DNA from: Anaerolineae bacterium
GTDB lineage: Bacteria > Chloroflexota > Anaerolineae > Aggregatilineales > Aggregatilineaceae
DNA length: 5,366 bases
Direction of reading: 5' to 3'
Assembly: GCA_016929355.1 (NCBI GenBank)
Contig: JAFGJA010000258.1
Span: forward strand, 1 to 5,366
Position numbers and translations under genes: made by a program. The first letter of the stretch is position 1, and every line of letters starts with the position of its first letter. Shown here piece by piece: positions 1 through 5,204 of the stretch. Under the pieces are notes generated by a model. That model worked only from the letters and a program-made list of their open reading frames with translations. It was not told the origin of the DNA and did no database searches.

Positions 1-125
1 ACAGTTGCCACATCCTGACTCGGCGCGATATTATAGCGCGGCGCAACATCCGGTGACTCGCCCAATGAGAAAGCCGCCGTGAGTGTATCCGCATCCGTGT
101 CCGTTAAAGCAAATCGTCCGCACAT
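1..125 (-). CDS. SRAP/HMCES-family abasic-site protein (YedK-like), 5' part only
   Basis: This is the first 41 codons of a gene that runs off the left edge. The translation begins MCGRFALT and contains RYNIAPSQ at residues 30-37; both are hallmarks of the SRAP (SOS response-associated peptidase) family, whose members are usually about 220 residues. In this family Met1 is removed and Cys2 forms a covalent thiazolidine link to abasic sites in single-stranded DNA, shielding them during replication. Cys2 is present here. The remaining active-site residues (Asn, Glu, His in YedK) lie beyond the window and cannot be checked. The start is fixed because the family requires Cys at position 2. There is no Shine-Dalgarno sequence; a TATAAT box ends only 7 nt before the ATG, suggesting a leaderless mRNA. 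The family identification is confident, but completeness of the gene is unknown. Confidence 0.9.
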   Translation of the reverse strand, partial: MCGRFALTDTDADTLTAAFSLGESPDVAPRYNIAPSQDVAT

Positions 126-132
126 ACGTTCG

Positions 133-162
133 ATTATAACTCACTTATACGAAAGATGCCAA
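133..162 (-). promoter_or_regulatory. Probable sigma-70 promoter of the SRAP gene, leaderless
   Basis: On the minus strand a TTGGCA -35 (162-157, 5 of 6 consensus) is followed after 18 nt by a perfect TATAAT -10 (138-133). The ATG at 125-123 begins 7 nt after the -10, about where transcription would start, so little or no 5' leader is expected. This agrees with the absence of a ribosome binding site. Confidence 0.6.
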
Positions 163-166
163 AATC

Positions 167-212
167 GGCCCCACCCCCTCAGTCCCCCTCCCCAACCAAG
201 TTGGAGAGGGGG
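167..212. repeat. GC-rich intergenic palindromic repeat
   Basis: A pyrimidine-rich lead-in (CCCCACCCCCTCAGT) precedes a near-perfect hairpin. The 5' arm CCCCCTCCCCAAC (184-196), loop CAA and 3' arm GTTGGAGAGGGGG (200-212) make a 13-bp stem with one mismatch. No T-run follows on either strand, so it does not look like an intrinsic terminator. Similar CCCCTCTCCAAC..GTTGG palindromes are scattered between genes in many Chloroflexota and cyanobacteria (recalled knowledge, not searched). It sits between the divergent SRAP and MBL genes. Confidence 0.55.
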
Positions 213-269
213 AAGAAGGATAACGGAACTATTCGGCCTAATTCGCTTTTCTCTTGCTTTTACCCTGAT

Positions 270-300
270 TTTCTTTGTGTCCTCCGTGACTTTGTGGTGA
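270..300 (+). repeat. Degenerate 9-nt tandem repeat (CTTTGTGTC-like)
   Basis: Three approximate copies of one 9-mer follow one another: CTTTGTGTC, CTCCGTGAC and TTTGTGGTG. Strings of this kind recur between genes in several bacterial phyla with repeat-rich genomes (general recollection). No function can be assigned. Together with the hairpin at 184-212, it fills the gap between the divergent SRAP and MBL genes; I see no coding sequence there. Confidence 0.35.
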
Positions 301-332
301 ATCAGATTTTGACTTTCCAGGGAGATAACTAA

Positions 333-1190
333 ATGTTCAATATCAGCAGCATTGAAATTCATCTGATCAGCGATGGCGTCGTCTGGATGGACTCCGGCGG
401 CCCCTGGGGACTCGTGCCGCGTGCGCTGTGGAGTCGCTATCTGCCGCCCGACGATCAGCATCGCGTGCCGATGGTGCTGACGTGTTTGCTCGTGCGCGCC
501 GCCGGGAAAACGATTGTGGTCGATACCGGCTACGGCGACAAACTCCCGCCCAAAATGCAGGAATTATTCAATCTGCAACGCGCACACGGCACACTGATCG
601 ACGGGTTGCAGCGCCTCGGAGTCACGCCGGAAGAGGTGGACATCGTGATCGATACGCACCTGCACGGCGATCACTGCGCGGGCAATACGCGCGTCACGGC
701 ATCGGGCGAGGTCGTCGCCACGTTCCCCAACGCGACCTATTACGTGCAGCGCCGCGAATATGAAGACGCCATGCAGCCCAACGAACGCACGCGCGCCACG
801 TACCAGCCGGTCAACTACGCGCCGTTGGTCGAAGCGGGGCAAATGATCCTGCTTGATGGCGATACGGCGATCGTGCCGGGCGTGAAAGGCGTCGTTTGTC
901 CCGGCCATACACCGGGGATGCAGTGCGTGTTAATCGAGGATGGCGGCGAATCGGCGCTGTTTGTCAGCGATCTCGCCAGTTACGCCGCTCACTTCGAGCG
1001 CCTCGGCTGGATGACTGCGTATGATGTCGAACCGCTCGTCACGCTCGAAACCAAGCGCCAATGGCAGCAGTGGGCGCTGGAAACCGGCGCGCTGATCATC
1101 TTCCAACACGATACACAAATACTCGCCGGGCATTATGTCGAGGACGATAGCCAGCGCAAAATCGTGCCGGTTGAGGCCGATTGGGTGTAA
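333..1190 (+). CDS. MBL-fold metallo-hydrolase (lactonase-like subgroup)
   Basis: This is an intact 285-residue metallo-beta-lactamase-fold hydrolase. All expected dinuclear metal ligands are visible: the HxHxDH motif THLHGDH (H109, H111, D113, H114), H192 in PGHTPG, the bridging D213 in FVSD, and H259 in FQHD. The VVDTGYGD strand (62-69) precedes them as usual. The length and the HLHGDHCAGN and GHTPGMQ sequences place it with the MBL hydrolases that include N-acyl-homoserine lactonases and related quinone or lactone hydrolases. The substrate cannot be told from sequence, so quorum quenching is not claimed. There is no signal peptide, so it is presumably cytoplasmic. The start is supported by AGGGAG at 319-324, 8 nt before ATG. 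It is probably monocistronic: it diverges from SRAP and converges on the 216-aa gene, with 40 nt between the stop codons and no obvious terminator. Confidence 0.92.
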   Translation: MFNISSIEIHLISDGVVWMDSGGPWGLVPRALWSRYLPPDDQHRVPMVLTCLLVRAAGKTIVVDTGYGDKLPPKMQELFNLQRAHGTLIDGLQRLGVTPEEVDIVIDTHLHGDHCAGNTRVTASGEVVATFPNATYYVQRREYEDAMQPNERTRATYQPVNYAPLVEAGQMILLDGDTAIVPGVKGVVCPGHTPGMQCVLIEDGGESALFVSDLASYAAHFERLGWMTAYDVEPLVTLETKRQWQQWALETGALIIFQHDTQILAGHYVEDDSQRKIVPVEADWV

Positions 1191-1230
1191 AACGACCTAC
1201 AACCGGCATAGTATGGGGCAAAATTTCAGA

Positions 1231-1881
1231 TCACAACACAACTGTTCGCTGTTGCAGCAAATGGGAGATTGTTGCGGCGCGCATCGCTTCCAACGGCTGG
1301 GCATTGGTTTGCAGCGCATGGGCCTCAAGTTCGAATAAGCCGCTCAGAATCGGCATATTGGCCTGGATGACCGGGCTGCCCAACAGGTTGGCGGCCTGCA
1401 ACAAATTCTCTGAAAGCTGCGGCAGATTTTCATCAACATGGATAGCCGCATTCACGACCTGCCCCATTAACGCGGCAATCGCGGCTTCCCCGGTCCGGCC
1501 TAACAGATTCAAACTTGCGGTCTGGACTTCAAAGGCATGGGACAGCACATCTAAATGTTCCTGAGGCGATGCGAAAAATGTCGCTAACCGCGCAGCACTC
1601 AAGGCGACCTCGGCGTGTCTCTGAGCTAACTGTTCGTCGGCAAATTGCAGGATCGGATCAAAATCGTCCAACTCAACAATCGCGCGCACCATTTCATCGG
1701 GGATGGAAATCGGGCTGCCCAGATCGCCATACAGATAAACGAGTAAAAAAATGTTGTAGCACAGTGAGGGCGATAGTTTAAAAGCCTCCGTCATTTGATA
1801 GTCTCTGGTTGGGTCCACACACCGGCCACACCGGCCATCTGGCGTACTCACAAGAATTTGTCCACCTGGACAATGCGACAT
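1231..1881 (-). CDS. Uncharacterised 216-aa protein with N-terminal Cys cluster, second gene of the TIR operon
   Basis: I do not recognise this family. The N-terminus carries H3, C4, C18 and C21 in a Gly/Pro-rich segment (CPGGQ...GRCGRC), which could be half of a small zinc-binding knuckle, with a further Cys at 41. Residues 36-51 are hydrophobic and aromatic (SLCYNIFLLVYLYG) but too short and polar-flanked for a confident membrane helix. From about residue 60 to the end the protein looks wholly alpha-helical, rich in Ala/Leu/Gln/Glu, and could be a short helical-repeat array. There is no signal peptide. The start is well supported: AAGGAG (1895-1890) lies 8 nt before ATG. It begins 15 nt after the stop of the TIR gene, so translation in one operon is likely. 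The inference is an accessory or effector partner of the TIR protein; the gene call is firm, the role is not. Confidence 0.85.
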   Translation of the reverse strand: MSHCPGGQILVSTPDGRCGRCVDPTRDYQMTEAFKLSPSLCYNIFLLVYLYGDLGSPISIPDEMVRAIVELDDFDPILQFADEQLAQRHAEVALSAARLATFFASPQEHLDVLSHAFEVQTASLNLLGRTGEAAIAALMGQVVNAAIHVDENLPQLSENLLQAANLLGSPVIQANMPILSGLFELEAHALQTNAQPLEAMRAATISHLLQQRTVVL

Positions 1882-1896
1882 GATGCTTGCTCCTTC

Positions 1897-3372
1897 CTAA
1901 TTTAGAGTCGAACAATCGAGGGTTTGTTGATAATCAGCGGCTTGATCTTTCCGCTCATTGGCCTGATAGGTAATGTTCATGACCGGGGCGTTGTTGAGGC
2001 GTGGCAGGGCTTGATAAATCGCCCAGTTTTCACAGGCCAGCGTTGTTTCTCCCAACTTTTGATAGCTAACGGCCAGGTAAAAATAAACTTCTTCCACATT
2101 AGGATGTTGATCACGCATGGTCGGACTGCGCAACAGTGGGGTCTTTTCGACCAGAGCCGTTAATTGATCTTTTGTCCCGGCCCAATCCTGCTGTTCAAAG
2201 GCGAGACTGGCCCGAATCACACTGATCCAGGCTTCATTTATGCTCACCTCAGGATGGGCCGCGTGGTAGACCTCAGCGTCATTTAGCACCTGCGCGGCCT
2301 TGGCATCATCGCCGTTTTCGCGCCAGATCATCGCCAACAGGTTATAGGCTGACAGATCGGCGGGATTGTGTTCAATCACATAAGTCATACTTTCAGTCGC
2401 ACATTGGAAATTACCCCGAAACAAACATGCTTTCCCCAGATGAAACGTGAAATTGTTCCAGGTATCATGACTTAATTGGAGGTCCTCACCGGTCTGGCAA
2501 TCGTTCAGGCCCAATGTATTGACATCGCGATCATCACTAAGACCTTCCGGGCGACGGGCCTCACAAAAATACCGGACGGCGCTCGCGTAATCCCCTGCCT
2601 CCATCCGGTCATGGCCCAGATCATACGAACGGAGAGCGGATTCGGTCAGCACTTCCTGCTGCCCCCGTTCACCGACTGCGAAGATACGGGTTATCAGAAA
2701 AACGCCGATGGCGATAATCGCAATCGCGAGCACCACCATACGGAAACAGCGATAATTCCGCGCGCGATGGGAACTTTGAATAAACTCGATGTGCAAACGG
2801 GTGGGTTGGTTGCGTTCTAATGCGTGATCGCCAGCCAAGCCTGCCGCCAACCATTCTTCAGCCGCTTTGAGTTCATTGCCGCGCAGCAGTTGGCTGGAGT
2901 CATGGTGCGCCGTTTGCCAACTGATCGCCCGGAGCCAGAGCCGGGTATGCTCATGAACATAGGACAGGTCAGTCGCCAACGCGACCAGCAATGTCGCCAG
3001 CGCGTGATCGAACTCCTCCTCCGCTTCACCGAAGAAAATCCAATTCGTTTTTTTGATAACAGGCGGTAGGTTTTTCTCTAGCACGGCATCGCTGATTTTG
3101 CGCCAGACAACCGGTATGAAACGTTTGTTACGCGACTCAGCATGGCGAATTTCTCGCAGACACACTTCTGATTGGGCCGAATCAGGACTGATCACAAAGA
3201 TGAAAGCATCTGAGGCCTCAATCCCCGCTTGAATTTCATCCCACCAATCCGACGAGGAGGGAATGTCCTCTAAATCAACCCAGACATCCTTCTGCCGTGC
3301 CGCCAATGCGTCATGCAACCGCCGCACAAACGGCTCGTCGCGTCGTGAGTACGAAATAAAAAGATCGGCCAT
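1897..3372 (-). CDS. TIR-domain, single-pass membrane, TPR-repeat protein
   Basis: This 491-residue protein has four parts. (1) A TIR domain spans about residues 1-130, opening with DLFISYSRRDE, with a BB-loop-like region DLEDIP (33-38) and the SxxCxxE pattern S68-C71-E74, where E74 matches the catalytic glutamate of NAD-cleaving TIR domains. (2) A juxtamembrane module at about 138-203 (HTRLWLRA, LLRGNELKAAEEWLA, PTRLHIEFIQSSHRAR) is known from TIR proteins with C-terminal WD40 repeats. (3) One transmembrane helix lies at about 212-228, preceded by a basic stretch (R203, R205, R208, R211), placing the TIR in the cytoplasm. (4) A C-terminal region at about 243-460 holds four or five TPR-like helix pairs (near 246-278, 308-337, 342-374, 383-410, 429-456) and would be extracytoplasmic; it contains six Cys (270, 292, 316, 324, 447, 487). 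No strong Shine-Dalgarno precedes the ATG. The TIR assignment is confident; NADase activity and topology are inferred. Confidence 0.92.
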   Translation of the reverse strand: MADLFISYSRRDEPFVRRLHDALAARQKDVWVDLEDIPSSSDWWDEIQAGIEASDAFIFVISPDSAQSEVCLREIRHAESRNKRFIPVVWRKISDAVLEKNLPPVIKKTNWIFFGEAEEEFDHALATLLVALATDLSYVHEHTRLWLRAISWQTAHHDSSQLLRGNELKAAEEWLAAGLAGDHALERNQPTRLHIEFIQSSHRARNYRCFRMVVLAIAIIAIGVFLITRIFAVGERGQQEVLTESALRSYDLGHDRMEAGDYASAVRYFCEARRPEGLSDDRDVNTLGLNDCQTGEDLQLSHDTWNNFTFHLGKACLFRGNFQCATESMTYVIEHNPADLSAYNLLAMIWRENGDDAKAAQVLNDAEVYHAAHPEVSINEAWISVIRASLAFEQQDWAGTKDQLTALVEKTPLLRSPTMRDQHPNVEEVYFYLAVSYQKLGETTLACENWAIYQALPRLNNAPVMNITYQANERKDQAADYQQTLDCSTLN

Positions 3373-3410
3373 TGCGACTCACATAGCTATATTAACCCAC
3401 CAATAAATCA

Positions 3411-3443
3411 ATTATACTATTATTTTAACGCTAACGTGATCAA
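3411..3443 (-). promoter_or_regulatory. Candidate promoter of the TIR operon
   Basis: The AT-rich stretch upstream of the TIR gene contains a perfect TATAAT on the minus strand (3416-3411), 38 nt before the ATG. No good -35 sits at 16-18 nt from it. The overlapping TAGTAT (3419-3414) has TTGATC (3443-3438) 18 nt upstream, a more conventional pair. Either would give a leader of about 30 nt. This is a motif-based guess, stronger for the general location than for the exact hexamers. Confidence 0.35.
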
Positions 3444-3625
3444 ATAAGACTAAAGGAACAGCCAGTTATTCGTATCAGTATTTATGGAAGTTGTTGGTTG
3501 AGAAAGGGGGCAAAAAGAAAGGCACCCTGAGGAACGCTTCGATCAAGGGGGATAAACTGAACTTCACACGTTCTGGTGTGATCGGGTCCGTGCCAGGATG
3601 CCTTTTGAAACCGTTGTTAAGGTGA
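3440..3625 (+). other. Part of the 409-nt gene-free gap (3373-3781): possible gene remnant or structured RNA
   Basis: The gap from 3373 to 3781 has no normal gene. On the plus strand one frame stays open from 3440 to the TGA at 3623-3625 without an ATG start, and contains GTLRNASIKGDKLNFTRSG (3521-3577), which reads like real beta-strand protein sequence and then loses that character. The same stretch can fold: GGCAC (3521-3525) pairs with GTGCC (3590-3594), CGATC (3540-3544) with GATCG (3580-3584), and ACAC (3566-3569) with GTGT (3576-3579). A rival pairing GAAAGGCA (3517-3524) with TGCCTTTT (3599-3606) excludes the first stem. I recognise no known riboswitch. Either reading is tentative. 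Confidence 0.25.
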
Positions 3626-3688
3626 TTCCATTAAACCACCATTCAGATCAAAAAGTCAATAGGGCCGCCGCGCGCGACTCACACAATC

Positions 3689-3721
3689 TCTCCATCACAT
3701 CTTCATCAGTTCTTCACAAGT
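3689..3721 (+). promoter_or_regulatory. Three tandem 11-bp direct repeats, candidate response-regulator site
   Basis: Three abutting 11-mers are visible: TCTCCATCACA (3689-3699), TCTTCATCAGT (3700-3710) and TCTTCACAAGT (3711-3721). Units 1 and 2 match at 8 of 11 positions, units 2 and 3 at 9 of 11; a fourth, decayed unit may follow at 3722-3732. An 11-bp period with a TTCA core, ending just upstream of a -10 box, is the classic arrangement of PhoB/PhoP/OmpR-type winged-helix regulators that bind head to tail on one face of the helix. The regulator is not in the window. The site most likely activates the DUF2202 gene. Confidence 0.55.
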
Positions 3722-3727
3722 TCGACT

Positions 3728-3733
3728 TATGAT
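3728..3733 (+). promoter_or_regulatory. Candidate -10 box of the DUF2202 gene
   Basis: TATGAT matches 5 of 6 consensus positions and starts 6 nt after the last 11-bp repeat. No recognisable -35 lies 17 nt upstream, where the hexamer falls inside the repeats. This is expected of an activator-dependent promoter in which the bound regulator replaces the -35 contact. The predicted leader is about 40 nt. Confidence 0.45.
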
Positions 3734-3781
3734 CAGGCCAATTAAACGGCAGTCAGTTCAAGTCAAGATGGAGTAGACACG

Positions 3782-4501
3782 ATGTTCAACAAACGACTGA
3801 TCAAATCAGGGTTGGTGATGATCGCCGCCGTAGCCGTGATCGCGGTGGCGCTGGCGTGGCTGGTGGATACGAGCGCGGCGCAAGGTCCCGGCGGACGCGG
3901 CGGCAGTGGGCGCGGCGGAAACGGTGGCAATGGCGTCGGGCTGCAAGATCAAGATAGCAGTTGTGACGATTGCACCGGCCAGCAGTACGGCGGGAATGGT
4001 AACGGCAACGGCGGATTCGGCCAGTATGGAAGTATGCCCAGTGGCAGCAGCTATCAAAATCGCACCTGGCTGGCGGCCAATTTGCCCCCGGCGACGCCCG
4101 GCGATCTGCCCGATGACGTGATTGCCGCGCTAACGGCGGGTATTCAGGACGAATATCACGCCTACGCAACCTATCAGGCTGTGATCGACCAGTTTGGCGC
4201 GGTGCGCCCCTTCACCAGCATCCAGAATTCGGAAGCCCAGCACATTGATATGCTCGCGTTCATCTTCGAACGCTATGGGCTGGACGTACCCGCCGCGACG
4301 AGCCTTGACGCCGCCCCGGTCTTCGCCAGTGTGCAAGATGCCTGTGCCACCGGCGCCGCCGCCGAGATTGCGAATTTCGGTCTCTATGATCAATGGCTTG
4401 CCACCGTGCAGGATTACCCCGATATTGTCCAGGTCTTCACGATGCTGCGCGATGCATCAGCATACCAACATCTGCCCGCCTTTGAGCGCTGCGCTGGATA
4501 A
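3782..4501 (+). CDS. Secreted DUF2202 (ferritin-like) protein
   Basis: This is an intact 239-residue protein. Residues 1-33 form a signal peptide: a basic start (MFNKRLIK), a hydrophobic core (about 9-28) and a likely cut after SAA33. Residues 35-92 are a low-complexity Gly/Asn/Ser linker with a CxxC pair (C61, C64). The DUF2202 domain fills about 107-237. Ferritin-like metal-ligand candidates are E124 in DEYHAYATY, E151 and H154 in NSEAQH, E195 in AAAEIANFGLYD, and H230 in QHLPAFERC; C188 and C237 could form a disulfide. Members of this family are predicted four-helix diiron proteins of the cell surface or periplasm, with function not established. The start is backed by GGAG (3770-3773), 8 nt before ATG. 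The upstream tandem repeats suggest control by a two-component regulator. It appears monocistronic, with a hairpin 29 nt after the stop codon. Confidence 0.92.
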   Translation: MFNKRLIKSGLVMIAAVAVIAVALAWLVDTSAAQGPGGRGGSGRGGNGGNGVGLQDQDSSCDDCTGQQYGGNGNGNGGFGQYGSMPSGSSYQNRTWLAANLPPATPGDLPDDVIAALTAGIQDEYHAYATYQAVIDQFGAVRPFTSIQNSEAQHIDMLAFIFERYGLDVPAATSLDAAPVFASVQDACATGAAAEIANFGLYDQWLATVQDYPDIVQVFTMLRDASAYQHLPAFERCAG

Positions 4502-4530
4502 TTTCACCCTAGACGAATACACCTGCATGG

Positions 4531-4567
4531 TTTCCCCTCGTTCTGGTCTAAGCCCAGCGAGGGGAAA
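4531..4567. terminator. Intergenic hairpin between convergent genes, possible bidirectional terminator
   Basis: TTTCCCCTCG (4531-4540) pairs perfectly over 10 bp with CGAGGGGAAA (4558-4567). The 17-nt loop holds a smaller stem, CTGG with CCAG. It lies 29 nt after the DUF2202 stop and 15 nt before the stop of the convergent 178-aa gene, the right place to end both transcripts. Neither strand has a clear U-run after the stem, so intrinsic termination is only possible, not shown. Confidence 0.45.
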
Positions 4568-4582
4568 TTCCCGATCTCAGAC

Positions 4583-5119
4583 CTATTTATCCCATTCAAT
4601 ATGGAAAATTGTTGAATCCCCACCCTGGTCTTTGCGCAAATGGTTCTCGGCATATTTCACGGTAAAGGGTTTGCCCGCAGGACATAGTTCACGCACATAG
4701 CCGTAAAACAATCCGAACATCATATCATCGGGATACGGAACCTGCGTTTTGAGGACAAAATTATTTTCTTCGACCTGCTGCGCGTCGATCTGCCCCGGAT
4801 CACCATGACGGTGTGACTGACGGTAGCGCTCGTTGTAGATCATCAAAAATTGAGGAAGGGTGGGCCTTTTGTCCGGCGGAAAGGGTTTTACAGTCACAAC
4901 AGCCATGCCCACACTGACAAGATCGAACATCCCTCCCTCACGTTTTTCGATGTCGTTGAATACATTCAGGACATCTTGAACCGGATACCAACCATCCGAC
5001 TCGATCTGGTCGAGATGGTGTGCGACCAAAAAGTCAAAATAGTTTGCTACATTTAGACTGCTGACTAATGAGAGGGCTGTAAATCCGTCGAGTTCGAGAT
5101 CAGGATCACAACTATACAT
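4583..5119 (-). CDS. Uncharacterised 178-aa soluble protein
   Basis: I cannot name this family. The start chosen is ATG at 5119-5117, because AAGGAG (5137-5132) lies 12 nt upstream. The frame stays open further upstream to an ATG at 5272, but that extension reads into a palindromic repeat and has a Cys-rich, non-protein-like composition. The protein has no signal peptide or membrane helix. The N-terminal half is helical and hydrophobic (ALSLVSSLNVANYFDFLVAHHL, about 15-36), followed by GWYPVQDVLNVFNDI (43-57). The C-terminal half has PYPDDMMFGLFYGYVREL (128-145) and a final block with GGDSTIFHIEW (166-176). The order of a helix ending in an hhYGhh segment, a P-x-x-h strand, then G-G-D and an aromatic strand loosely recalls H-NOX/4-vinyl-reductase-like sensor domains; that is a weak inference. 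It converges on the DUF2202 gene and appears monocistronic. Confidence 0.8.
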   Translation of the reverse strand: MYSCDPDLELDGFTALSLVSSLNVANYFDFLVAHHLDQIESDGWYPVQDVLNVFNDIEKREGGMFDLVSVGMAVVTVKPFPPDKRPTLPQFLMIYNERYRQSHRHGDPGQIDAQQVEENNFVLKTQVPYPDDMMFGLFYGYVRELCPAGKPFTVKYAENHLRKDQGGDSTIFHIEWDK

Positions 5120-5142
5120 AGTAATCACTTGCTCCTTTGCGT

Positions 5143-5156
5143 GACAGAACACTGTC
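5143..5156. promoter_or_regulatory. Short inverted repeat upstream of the 178-aa gene, candidate operator
   Basis: GACAG (5143-5147), spacer AACA and CTGTC (5152-5156) form a perfect 5-bp palindrome 24 nt before the start codon of the 178-aa gene and just upstream of its ribosome binding site. It could be an operator or a small leader hairpin. A palindrome of this length can occur by chance, and I see no convincing -10 or -35 pair beside it. Confidence 0.25.
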
Positions 5157-5204
5157 TGGCGTTTGTGTTGAAAAAAGGTACAGGATGATGAGCACTTTGC
5201 CCTA

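Noticed and set aside
184..212. Intrinsic terminator
   Set aside because: No U-run on either strand, and it lies between divergent genes where no transcript from this window would end.
79..300. Plus-strand open frame of 73 codons across the SRAP start and hairpin repeat
   Set aside because: It overlaps the antisense of the SRAP gene and its promoter, runs through the C-rich repeat, and has no RBS.
333..1190. Quorum-quenching AHL lactonase (AiiA-type)
   Set aside because: The metal motif is shared by many MBL hydrolases; nothing in the sequence fixes the substrate, so only the fold-level name is used.
1181..1564. Plus-strand open frame of 127 codons opposite the 216-aa gene
   Set aside because: It is antisense to a gene with a good RBS and operon position, it overlaps the end of the MBL gene, and its product has no recognisable features.
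1231..3372. Thoeris defence system
   Set aside because: A TIR gene is present, but neither neighbour shows a SIR2, SLOG or Macro domain as in ThsA, and the TIR protein is membrane-anchored with TPRs.
3689..3721. CRISPR-like short repeat array
   Set aside because: The units are 11 bp, contiguous and without spacers, which fits a protein-binding site rather than CRISPR.
3801..4700. Several antisense or shifted open frames over the DUF2202 gene
   Set aside because: High GC produces long chance frames; the products are Arg/Ala/Pro-rich and the DUF2202 frame has clear domain evidence.
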